Positions 56,911 to 64,000 of a stretch of DNA of 64,000 nt are shown piece by piece. The first letter of the stretch is position 1. Every line of letters begins with the position of its first letter. The notes beneath the pieces were generated by a model, which was not told where the DNA came from, did no database searches, and saw only the letters and a program-made list of their open reading frames with translations. The position numbers and the translations under genes were made by a program. This stretch comes from Cyanobacteria bacterium FACHB-471 (GTDB lineage: Bacteria; Cyanobacteriota; Cyanobacteriia; Elainellales; Elainellaceae): the NCBI GenBank assembly GCA_014695345.1, contig JACJOC010000111.1, positions 124,001 through 188,000 of the forward strand, given 5' to 3'.

Positions 56911-57951
56911 CTAGCTGACATACAAATTGATGATCAGGGTTAGCAAAAATGTCAACTGTGCCGCCAGCGCAAATAGATAGACGATCGCTCTCCCCCGGAA
57001 CACCGATAGCAATAGCCCAATGTTTTTCACATCAATCATGGGACCAAAGACTAGAAATGCTAGCAAAGAGCCACTGGTAAACGTCGAAGCAAATGATAGA
57101 GCAAAAAAGGAATCAACCGTTGAGCAAATTGACACGACCCATGCCAACAGCATCATCGCCAAAATCGATGTAATTGGCCCTTGCCCCAAGCTGAGAATTA
57201 CTTCACGAGGAATCGCTACCTGAACGATCGCAGCGATCGCACTTCCCAAGATCAACACGCCGCCCAGTTCGCGCAATTCCTGCACCACGTTGTCTAGCAT
57301 GAGCTGGAGGCGATCGCTCAATGGCTTTGTCGTCACTGAGCTAGCTGCCAAAGCCGCCTGCGCCCCGACTGCTTCCATTCGCATTGGCTGTCCTGAGGAG
57401 TTAAGTAGGAATGTGCCAGATTGCAATAGCTCCGAGGCAGGTTCCGCAGATTGGGCAAATTTAGACCGACGCGATCGCCTTCCTTGGGGTGCAGGCATTG
57501 ACTGAGCCACCGCTGGCTGCAAAAGCGGTCGCAAATCTGCCTGCGAACTAAACACCCAGCCGATGATCGTCGCAATCAGCAGCGAAAACCCAATTCTCAA
57601 AAACACAATTTCCGGTTGACCACGAAACGCCGTCCAGGTTGCCCAAAACACAATCGGATTCACCGTCGGCGCTGCCAGCAAAAAACCAATCGCCACCGAA
57701 GCAGGCGCACCCTGTACAATGAGTCGCCGCGCCACGGGCACGTTACCGCACTCGCACACTGGAAATAGAAACCCAACCATGCTACCTGCCAGCGCTCCCA
57801 GCAGTGGATTTTTTGGCATCATCGCCACCAGCTTGCGCTCATCCACAAACAGCAGCAACGCGCTGGAAAACACCACGCCTATCAATAGAAACGGGATTGC
57901 TTCAACCAGCAGGCTAAAAAACAGGGTCAGGGCATTATTCAACTGAGTCAT
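56911..57951 (-). CDS. DUF318/ArsP-like permease (YcgR/YraQ family)
   Basis: About eight membrane helices in two halves carry the family signatures GFLFPVCECGNVPVARRL and AAPTVNPIVFWATW in the first half and AWVVSICSTVDSFFALSFA in the second. A hydrophilic linker of about 60 residues joins them. It belongs to the UPF0718 permease family, some of whose members export organoarsenicals, but the substrate here is unknown. It heads the two-gene operon with the YcgQ-like partner. Confidence 0.88.
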   Translation of the reverse strand: MTQLNNALTLFFSLLVEAIPFLLIGVVFSSALLLFVDERKLVAMMPKNPLLGALAGSMVGFLFPVCECGNVPVARRLIVQGAPASVAIGFLLAAPTVNPIVFWATWTAFRGQPEIVFLRIGFSLLIATIIGWVFSSQADLRPLLQPAVAQSMPAPQGRRSRRSKFAQSAEPASELLQSGTFLLNSSGQPMRMEAVGAQAALAASSVTTKPLSDRLQLMLDNVVQELRELGGVLILGSAIAAIVQVAIPREVILSLGQGPITSILAMMLLAWVVSICSTVDSFFALSFASTFTSGSLLAFLVFGPMIDVKNIGLLLSVFRGRAIVYLFALAAQLTFLLTLIINLYVS

Positions 57952-58227
57952 TCAGTCCGCTCACTCCTCGGTGTCTTCACCCGTCAGCGATCCCCGTTAA
58001 GGGTACAGACAGCCATTGTACCGGATCGGTATAGACACCTTCGCCTTTTCCCTCTCGCAGTCAGGATAACCTGGACAAAATCACCTCGATTTGCAGCTTC
58101 AATTTTGAATTACATATCAAAAAATTCCGTAGCTCAATCGCTTGACGACAAGCCATTCCTCCAGATATGCTCTCACGTTAAGGTTGTCTTTTTTACCCAA
58201 AAGCAGCCCTGCTACACCCAAAGATCT

Positions 58228-58469
58228 AGCGCCGCTCAGAGCTGTTACCAGCAGCAATGAGCGACTGACCCCCAAACTGAGGTACCAGTCTGGCGGCTAA
58301 TGGTGAATTTTAACACTCCCTTAGCCACCCCGACTTGTCATGTCAAAAAAGCCGTTGCTAACCCTTTAGGACATGAAAGTGAAAGTATCACTTTTAGTTC
58401 TCTCACTGGTTTTGTACAACGTGTGAATGAGTGCGGGGTGGCTAGGTTTTTGGGGTTTCCTCAAAAACC
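58228..58469 (+). promoter_or_regulatory. Candidate structured leader RNA before the small conserved protein gene
   Basis: The sequence folds into nested stems. A perfect 11-bp stem TAGCCACCCCG (58322-58332) with CGGGGTGGCTA (58434-58444) closes three hairpins: TCATGTC/GACATGA, AAAGTG/CACTTT, and TCAC/GTGA with inner GTT/AAC. Next follows GGTTTTTG/CAAAAACC (58445-58469). GAGT/ACTC then brackets the ribosome site of the 82-codon gene at 58487. An upstream domain (about 58228-58301) has further stems (CGCTCA/TGAGCG, GACTG/CAGTC). The motifs of glutamine, TPP, cobalamin, RNase P, SRP and tmRNA RNAs are absent. No conservation or transcript data are available, so function is inferred. Confidence 0.5.
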
Positions 58470-58486
58470 AAAAGGAGTCACAACTC

Positions 58487-58735
58487 ATGTCTCAATGTTT
58501 CTTGGAATCTCCCAACGCACCCACCGTTGAGAGAGAAGTTTCTGCACTTCACAACCCTGACCGCGATCGCCTGCGAGTTCTCATCATCGGCTCTCGTGAT
58601 GGTGTGATTGAAACGATTCACGACTTATATCATCGCGGTTTTGCTGAAGTGAGTGCCTGGAGTCCCCTTTTACCTGCACCGAGTTCTGGTGAAGTGATGA
58701 GTATCTTGACTGGCGATCGCAGACGAGGAGGCTAG
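58487..58735 (+). CDS. Small conserved cyanobacterial protein (82 aa)
   Basis: The protein has a disordered head and the conserved core LRVLIIGSRDGVIETIHDLY followed by HRGFAEVSAWSPLLPAP and SGEVMSILT. I remember this family from many cyanobacteria, usually misannotated as peptide-binding. It has no catalytic motif. The ATG at 58487 has AAAGGAGT about 10 nt upstream and begins MSQCFLESP. A start 20 codons earlier is unlikely because it would lie in the structured leader. Function unknown; the strongly structured leader suggests post-transcriptional control. Confidence 0.75.
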   Translation: MSQCFLESPNAPTVEREVSALHNPDRDRLRVLIIGSRDGVIETIHDLYHRGFAEVSAWSPLLPAPSSGEVMSILTGDRRRGG

Positions 58736-58897
58736 GAGAAGAGGGGCGATCGTTTGAGGAGGAGCGATCGCCCTCTAAACAAATCTCTAGAATGCTCGGT
58801 TATTATCTCCGTTTATTTTGAGAATCAAGGCAACATATTTGAATTGAATTTTTGAGAGGAATATTTTGTGAGTCTGTAAGATCATCACATCTACGCA

Positions 58898-59560
58898 TCA
58901 GCTTATGGTAGACCCCTTACTTTCCTCATCTCTTTCTAATTGAGGAACTAAAATCGTTATGGGGATACCCAAAAAGACAAGTGGGCTTAAGAAAAAGATC
59001 GCAAAAAAGTCAGTTGGAGCAACTTCTTGGGAAATAACGTTTAAGTATATCTCGCTTAACACTATGTGCACGCAAAGAACCCGTGTAAAAGTCCACATTT
59101 CTGTTCTAAGGTTTGTATTATGAGGAACAGTTTTTTGGAGAAAATTCAAGAGCGGGAAAGAAATAATAAAAAGCCCTAATACCAAGCCACTACCCCATGC
59201 ACTGTTTACCCAAAATTCTCTCATCAATAATGTTCGCTCATATATTTCCTGTGTGTAAAAGGTGAAGCATATAACTTGTGTTCCAATTAACGTAATTCTG
59301 TAGTCTAATTTATTCCATATCTTTTTCTTGAATTCAGATTCACTATTAAGTCACTCTATAGTCAATCTATATACTGTGTAGATAAGCACACATATCAAAA
59401 TGCAAGGTATTGCAGATAAATTTTTCAGCGTGACTGCTGCGGACCCAAATTTAATTGCTGCTTCTTGAATGAAATCGACACCAAGGAAAATGCATGCTAG
59501 CAATAGGACGTCGACTAGAATTACCTGATTCCTTGCATCATTGTATGGGGTAGGCATCAA
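58898..59560 (-). pseudogene. Multi-pass membrane protein gene interrupted by one in-frame TGA
   Basis: The minus strand from 59560 to 58898 is a single frame of 221 codons broken only by TGA at 59351-59353. Upstream of it are 69 codons (MMPTPYNDARNQVILVDVLL and onward) and downstream 150 codons, including LDYRITLIGTQVICFTFYTQ, that join without a shift. Together they encode about six membrane helices, the mark of one protein. The region is markedly AT-rich with few HIP1 sites, suggesting recent import. I do not recognise the family. It is probably a nonsense pseudogene; read-through is the alternative. Confidence 0.7.
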
Positions 59561-59637
59561 CCAAAACCTCGCATTTGTAGGTATACGAAAGACAACAGGG
59601 CAAACACCCCTATTCTATCTGTCGATAAAATTTTTTT

Positions 59638-59901
59638 ATGATAGGCTGGTTGACTTCCAAAACTTTCGTGCAGAGAGATCACATTTTGCTGGTTAGTGCG
59701 ATCGCCATGGCTGTAGGGTGCGTTCCTAATGTAAATCCTACTACTCTGCCGATAGTTTTTTGGGAACGTATCACACCTAGTAAATTCCTCGAAGTAAGTG
59801 ATCTCAAGCTAACAGTGCTCATGCACACCAACTGCCGAAAAAACGATGGTTTGATGCAGATTGTATCTGCTACAGGTGATGGGCGATATTGTCCAATTTG
59901 A
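59638..59901 (+). CDS. Possible small lipoprotein or secreted protein, unrecognised
   Basis: An 87-codon frame has a hydrophobic stretch HILLVSAIAMAVGC resembling a lipoprotein signal ending at a Cys, but it is preceded by a long, poorly charged head (MIGWLTSKTFVQRD). The remainder (SDLKLTVLMHTNCRKNDGLM) shows no known domain. No clear ribosome site precedes the ATG. It may be real or a chance frame in a relic-rich stretch. Confidence 0.35.
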   Translation: MIGWLTSKTFVQRDHILLVSAIAMAVGCVPNVNPTTLPIVFWERITPSKFLEVSDLKLTVLMHTNCRKNDGLMQIVSATGDGRYCPI

Positions 59902-60105
59902 TTTCGTGTTTAAGCCGAGCATTCATGTGAAGTTATTTATGATCATTGGTGATCGCCCTTTCCCACCTGCCCCTGCATCCTCACCAAACCAAACATAGAG
60001 GCAAAAGCATAGGAGGGGCGATCGCTCCCACCCTCGTAAGCCTTGATACTTCTGTGTTGCGTCTGTTCTGGTAACGTTGTCCCATTGTTACAGAATTAAA
60101 CATTT

Positions 60106-60933
60106 ATGGTGCGGGAAGTAGTAGGGTCGATCGCGTCACTCTGGCGTTATCCGGTGAAGTCCATGTTGGGAGAGGAAGTAGAGGTTTCAAAAGTAACTAC
60201 TCGTGGACTAGCGGGCGATCGCGCCTATGCGCTACTGGATGTGCAAAGTGGCAAAGTAGCTAGCGCCAAAAATCCTAAGAAGTGGGCGAAGCTACTTGAT
60301 TATCAGGCGGCTCTTACAGAAACACCCCATGACTATGAGTTTCTCCCTGCTGTGAAAGTTTCCCTGCCCAATGGCGACACGGTTACCAGTGAAGCACCCG
60401 ATGTTAGCAAAGTCCTTTCAGCGGCACTGGGGCGAGATGTGGAGTTGCTTTCTTGCCCACCTGAAGCTCCCACTCTGGAACAGTACTGGCCATCTGTTGA
60501 AGGCACGGCTCACCAGGATACAGTGACTCAACTGTTGATGCCAGCAGGAACATTTTTTGACTCTTGCTCCATTCACGCTATGACAACAGCAACCCTTGCT
60601 CGGTTACAGGAGCTTTATCCTGAAGGGCAATTTGAGCGCTGCCGATTTCGCCCGAATTTTGTCATTGAACCTACTTCGCGTGAAACTGCATTTTTGGAAG
60701 ATGAGTGGGTAGGAGGAATTTTGGCGATCGGTGAAACAGTTCGTCTCAGCATCGATACTGCCTGTCCCCGTTGTGTGGTGACGACCTTGGCGCAATCTGG
60801 TCTACCCGAAGATTTGAATATCCTCCGCACCACTGCTCGCTATAACAATGTTATTGCTGGCATTCGCATGTCTGTCTTGCAGGGCGGCACGATTCGCCGT
60901 AATGACTCCGTATGGTTAGAAAAGGCTACTTAG
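60106..60933 (+). CDS. MOSC-domain protein (YcbX/mARC-like)
   Basis: The N-terminal beta-barrel (VVGSIASLWRYPVKSMLGEE) and the C-terminal MOSC domain with the sulfur-carrier Cys in TACPRCVVTTL define the family. Related proteins carry molybdenum cofactor and reduce N-hydroxylated compounds, or bind sulfur. The conserved Cys is present (CPRC). It is a single gene preceded by a non-coding region. No molybdopterin gene is adjacent. Confidence 0.9.
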   Translation: MVREVVGSIASLWRYPVKSMLGEEVEVSKVTTRGLAGDRAYALLDVQSGKVASAKNPKKWAKLLDYQAALTETPHDYEFLPAVKVSLPNGDTVTSEAPDVSKVLSAALGRDVELLSCPPEAPTLEQYWPSVEGTAHQDTVTQLLMPAGTFFDSCSIHAMTTATLARLQELYPEGQFERCRFRPNFVIEPTSRETAFLEDEWVGGILAIGETVRLSIDTACPRCVVTTLAQSGLPEDLNILRTTARYNNVIAGIRMSVLQGGTIRRNDSVWLEKAT

Positions 60934-61078
60934 CCGATCTTCAGAAGAACCTTTTCAGAACTGGTTACTATAGCAGTCCCAAATGATTTGTGAGAAGTTC
61001 ACCTAAAGAGGTGAGTTTCTTAGAACTCGCTCATCTCATAACTGATTTAGGATTGCTATTCTATCCAGGGAAAGTGCT

Positions 61079-62419
61079 ATGAAACGACTATGGATTGCTC
61101 TAGGTGGCTTGCTGCTGAGCGTTGTTTCTGGCTATAGCTTGTATTATTTTTCTCTGAGTGCTAGAGCAGTGGTTCGTCGAGAGCTAAGTACCATCTGCCC
61201 AGAAGATTGGACAGCAAAAGATTTTCATCTTATCGGAACTCAAACACAGTCACAAGAGACGATCGCCATCTATCGGCTCAATTGCTTTGATGGGGATAGC
61301 AGGATTAGCCGAGCTAGAAGAAGCTTCTTAGGCTATGAAGTTCTAGAGCGCAAAGGTTTAGGGTGGCGATCGCCCGAACTTGGCTCTCACCTTGAGGTCT
61401 TACCAGAGTTTTCTCAAGAATACGTCGAATACGGGACGGTGAACCGTGAGAACCAACAGAGCGATCGCCCTGCCATGATCTACGGTGAAATTCTTAGCCC
61501 TGATGTGACAGCTATAGAAGTCATCTTTGATACAGGAGAAAGCCTGCGACAAGAGAACAAAGATGGCGTGTTTGCAATAGCGTCACCAGAAGCCACTGAG
61601 GTTCGTGAAATCAGAGTCTTAGGTGAAAACGGTCAGATTTTGCAGCGGGATACGAATCGGCTGCCGACAGTTTATACCGATGCCCAATACTACGTACCTG
61701 TTGCGCCCAGTTCTGAAGATATTATTCGTCATTCCTACTTCTCTGGTAATCTTTGTCTTGAGCAGGGAGTTCAGGAAGCTTCGGTTCTGGGAGATTTTCG
61801 GATTCTGCGTACACTTCAACCTTCGCCGAACAAAAAAGTTGTGTTTTTCAAGCTGCTTTGCCGCAGTGACGATAGGGCAATACAATCTGCTTTGATTGGA
61901 ATGAAGACTGTTGACCAGAGAAATTTGCGTTGGTGGCCGTCGGAGGTTACTTATTCAAAGCATTCTATAGATTATGATGCCAATTCTCCAGCGCAACAAA
62001 GTAATGTCTGGATAGGAGCTTCCTACATCCCTTTCTTAAATTTCCATGCTCCTTTTTTGTTTGAAGGAAAAACTTTGAGCAGCAATTCCTTCACCTCTGA
62101 AACAACGATTACTATGACAACGCCAGAAGAAGGCTATACCTTCTATTTTGGAAGCCGCTTTGGATGTAGAGATTTGTCCCCGCCCGCCGAAGTGTCTGCT
62201 GATGAGAACTATAGCTTCTACTCTGGCAGCACCTTTGAGTACAGAGATTTGTTTGCGCCTGATGAATCCAATGCTGTAGAGGTGACTTTTAGTACTGGGG
62301 AAACCTTGCAAGACCAAATTGTGAACGGGTTTTTTAGTGTGATGCTACCCAAAAATGCAGGAGTTTGTCAGGTCAAGTTTTTAGGAAGCGACGGTCGAGT
62401 TTTAGCAGAACTAGGTTAG
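61079..62419 (+). CDS. Internally duplicated membrane-anchored protein, unrecognised
   Basis: A signal or anchor helix (MKRLWIALGGLLLSVVSGYS) precedes two related halves of about 180-200 residues. Half 1 has IAIYRLNCFDGDSR, then GWRSPE, and later TAIEVIFDTGESL and VLGENGQIL. Half 2 repeats these as VVFFKLLCRSDDR, RWWPSE, NAVEVTFSTGETL and FLGSDGRVL. In half 2 a further small repeat occurs: YTFYFGSRF-x-CRDL and YSFYSGSTF-x-YRDL. So there are two levels of duplication. The domain is probably periplasmic and beta-rich. I do not know the family. Confidence 0.75.
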   Translation: MKRLWIALGGLLLSVVSGYSLYYFSLSARAVVRRELSTICPEDWTAKDFHLIGTQTQSQETIAIYRLNCFDGDSRISRARRSFLGYEVLERKGLGWRSPELGSHLEVLPEFSQEYVEYGTVNRENQQSDRPAMIYGEILSPDVTAIEVIFDTGESLRQENKDGVFAIASPEATEVREIRVLGENGQILQRDTNRLPTVYTDAQYYVPVAPSSEDIIRHSYFSGNLCLEQGVQEASVLGDFRILRTLQPSPNKKVVFFKLLCRSDDRAIQSALIGMKTVDQRNLRWWPSEVTYSKHSIDYDANSPAQQSNVWIGASYIPFLNFHAPFLFEGKTLSSNSFTSETTITMTTPEEGYTFYFGSRFGCRDLSPPAEVSADENYSFYSGSTFEYRDLFAPDESNAVEVTFSTGETLQDQIVNGFFSVMLPKNAGVCQVKFLGSDGRVLAELG

Positions 62420-62587
62420 TCTTTAGCAAATTTAGAATCATCGCAATGTAGGCTTTCAAAAAGCTAACTCTCAGTACAGGGTCATTAGTAGATGTGCTGA
62501 TTCTGATTGAGTTATTGCTGCTAGCAGTGTATAAAGTTCTGGATATAGACAGATGACAAGCTGTATTGGGATATCCAGGTGGAGTTT

Positions 62588-64000
62588 ATGAGCGGGTCTG
62601 GTTTTGCGGGTCGGTTTGGCTTTTCTCGGCGGGGGTGGCGATCGCTCCTCCAATTCTTTACGCTATTCAGCCTTTGTGTTGCACTGATTGTCGGCTGTGG
62701 TGGTGCGCCTGATACCGAGCAACCCGCCAGCCCAGCCGCTAGCGAGGAAGCGGGCAGCAGTCGAATCACGATGGGCACGACGCAAAAAGTGGAGACGCTT
62801 GACCCGGCAGATGCCTACACGATTTTTACGGGCATTTTGCTCTACAACATGGGCGATCGCCTCTACACCTACGAACCTGGCACCACAGACCTAGTTCCCC
62901 AACTGGCAACCGAGATGCCCACCGTTAGCGATGACGGATTAACTTACACTATTCCACTGCGAGAAGGCGTAACGCTGCATGATGGCACTGCCTTTAACGC
63001 CGAAGTAATGAAATTTTCTATCGATCGCTTCATTCAAAATGGGGGCGGACCAGCCTTCTTGCTAGGAGACGTAGTCAATTCGGTTGAAGCTTCTGGTGAA
63101 TACGAACTGACCATCACACTCAAGGCTGAGTTTGCTGGATTCCCGGCACTCCTGTCCTTTTGGGGCGTAACCCCAGTTCCACCTGATGCCTACGAAATTG
63201 GCGAAGGCAGCTTCAAACCTGACTCCTTCATTGGCACCGGACCTTACAAACTAGCTTCCCTCAATGCCGACTCGATCAAGCTGGATGTGAACGAGGACTA
63301 CTGGGGCGAAGCTCCGGCTAATCAGGGCATCGACATTCAAATTTACGCAAGTCCGGCAAACCTGTACAACACCTTCCGCACGAGCGGTTTAGACATTGCT
63401 TACCAAACGCTTGACCCTGACCAGATTGCCAGCCTACAACGAGAGGAGGAAAGCGGTGGCTGGGAAGTGATCGAAGCTGGCACGAATGTAATCAACTACA
63501 TGACGCTAAACCAGAAGATTGAGCCAACCAGTGATCTAAATGTAAGAAAGGCGATCGCTGCGATGATCGACCGCAACCTGATCAACGAGCGAGTCTTTCA
63601 AGGCAACGCAGAGCCGCTCTACAGCATGGTTCCGACTAGTTTCGAGATTTATAAACCTGTCTTTGAGCAAGCTTACGGGGATGGCGATTTCAACAAAGCC
63701 AGAGCATTCCTGGAAGAAGCTGGATATTCGGAATCCAACCCGCTCAACTTTGAAATCTGGTATCCCTCTGCCTCCACCGAGCGCAGCATCATCGCCAACA
63801 CGCTTAAGGAATCGATTGAACAAGGGCTTCCAGGCTTAGTCACCGTTGCTGTCAATAGCGCAGAACGTGCCACGCTCTCTGAAGGGGTTGACACCGGGCT
63901 CTACGAAACCGTTTTGCTCAACTGGTATCCCGATTTCTACGACCCGGATAACTTCACCCAGCCTTTCTTTAGCTGTGACCAGGGTTCACCCGAAACGCTT
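62588..64000 (+). CDS. Oligopeptide/nickel-type ABC substrate-binding lipoprotein, 3'-truncated
   Basis: The open frame runs off the window end (471 codons visible). It begins MSGSGFAGRFGFSRRGW, then a lipobox (ALIVGCGG), and a family 5 binding-protein core: VETLDPADAYTIFTG, LREGVTLHDGTAFNAEVMKF, GTGPYKLASLNADS and FNKARAFLEEAGY. GGAG at 62581 precedes the ATG closely. It should deliver oligopeptides or related ligands to a membrane permease, likely encoded just past the edge. The fused peptide ATPase at 32587 may serve it. The C-terminal portion, including the last lobe, is missing. Confidence 0.9.
   Translation, partial: MSGSGFAGRFGFSRRGWRSLLQFFTLFSLCVALIVGCGGAPDTEQPASPAASEEAGSSRITMGTTQKVETLDPADAYTIFTGILLYNMGDRLYTYEPGTTDLVPQLATEMPTVSDDGLTYTIPLREGVTLHDGTAFNAEVMKFSIDRFIQNGGGPAFLLGDVVNSVEASGEYELTITLKAEFAGFPALLSFWGVTPVPPDAYEIGEGSFKPDSFIGTGPYKLASLNADSIKLDVNEDYWGEAPANQGIDIQIYASPANLYNTFRTSGLDIAYQTLDPDQIASLQREEESGGWEVIEAGTNVINYMTLNQKIEPTSDLNVRKAIAAMIDRNLINERVFQGNAEPLYSMVPTSFEIYKPVFEQAYGDGDFNKARAFLEEAGYSESNPLNFEIWYPSASTERSIIANTLKESIEQGLPGLVTVAVNSAERATLSEGVDTGLYETVLLNWYPDFYDPDNFTQPFFSCDQGSPETL

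Noticed and set aside
58228-58486. Glutamine (Downstream-peptide/glnA) riboswitch
   Set aside because: This class sits before short ORFs in cyanobacteria, but the conserved GACGGAAGTAGG-type core that I recall for it is not present.

Overview
The window is a stretch of a cyanobacterial chromosome. The evidence is the very frequent HIP1 octamer GCGATCGC on both strands, degenerate heptamer repeats of the GGGGATT type, and typical cyanobacterial families (flavodiiron protein with a flavin reductase tail, ABA4-like protein, DUF4330, a PatD-like protein, an Rcp1-like response regulator with phytochrome-style kinases, a DUF39 homocysteine-synthesis protein). The PatD-like gene hints at a filamentous lineage; the genus cannot be fixed from this sequence. 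There is no prophage, CRISPR array or complete insertion sequence. The one RNA gene recognised is a tRNA-Gly(CCC).

Layout. 0-9 kb: a truncated poly-aspartate protein, a tandem PTPS/QueD protein, a division pair (FtsL-like and FtsI), acetolactate synthase with an extra zinc ribbon, a conserved hypothetical and a processive GT2 glycosyltransferase. 9-18 kb: acyltransferase, Rel/Spo (p)ppGpp enzyme, PatD-like protein, zinc-ribbon protein, GH1 beta-glucosidase, Ca2+/H+ exchanger, RRM protein. 18-32 kb: ABA4-like protein with a ligand-poor flavodiiron protein, two of three AI-2E-type permeases, tRNA-Gly, RTX-like protein, Dps, FecR and SPOR-like envelope proteins, MBL hydrolase with an NMT1/SsuA-type binding protein, a decayed restriction-endonuclease-like pseudogene, a duplicated palindromic element, a Rieske oxygenase and DUF39. 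32-48 kb: fused oligopeptide ABC ATPase, pentapeptide protein, an unrecognised three-repeat protein, metallophosphoesterase, M48 protease, DUF4330, a GGDEF(degenerate)-EAL protein, the third AI-2E permease, an Rpn/DUF4351 nuclease-like protein and a divergent ferric-type ABC ATPase/permease pair. 48-55 kb: a pentapeptide lipoprotein followed by a compact three-gene signalling operon. 55-64 kb: a hydrophilic stress-like protein, a DUF318 permease with its TIGR03943 partner, a possible structured leader RNA before a small conserved protein, an AT-rich membrane-protein pseudogene, a MOSC protein, an internally duplicated membrane-anchored protein and a truncated oligopeptide-binding lipoprotein.

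The most striking unit is the operon at 48.8-54.4 kb. It holds a PAS/GAF histidine kinase whose second GAF carries the DXCF cysteine and a second cysteine exactly 28 residues later (cyanobacteriochrome-like), an Rcp1-like receiver overlapping it by ATGA, and a REC-LOV-PAS-HK-REC hybrid kinase with a canonical LOV cysteine motif. Together they look like a combined bilin/flavin light-sensing module. Other leads are the nested-stem region before the 82-codon gene at 58.5 kb, the 63-bp tandem repeat with a compensated palindrome at 27.8 kb, the three-repeat protein at 35.7-37.1 kb, the zinc ribbon on acetolactate synthase, and a 221-codon membrane-protein gene split by one TGA.
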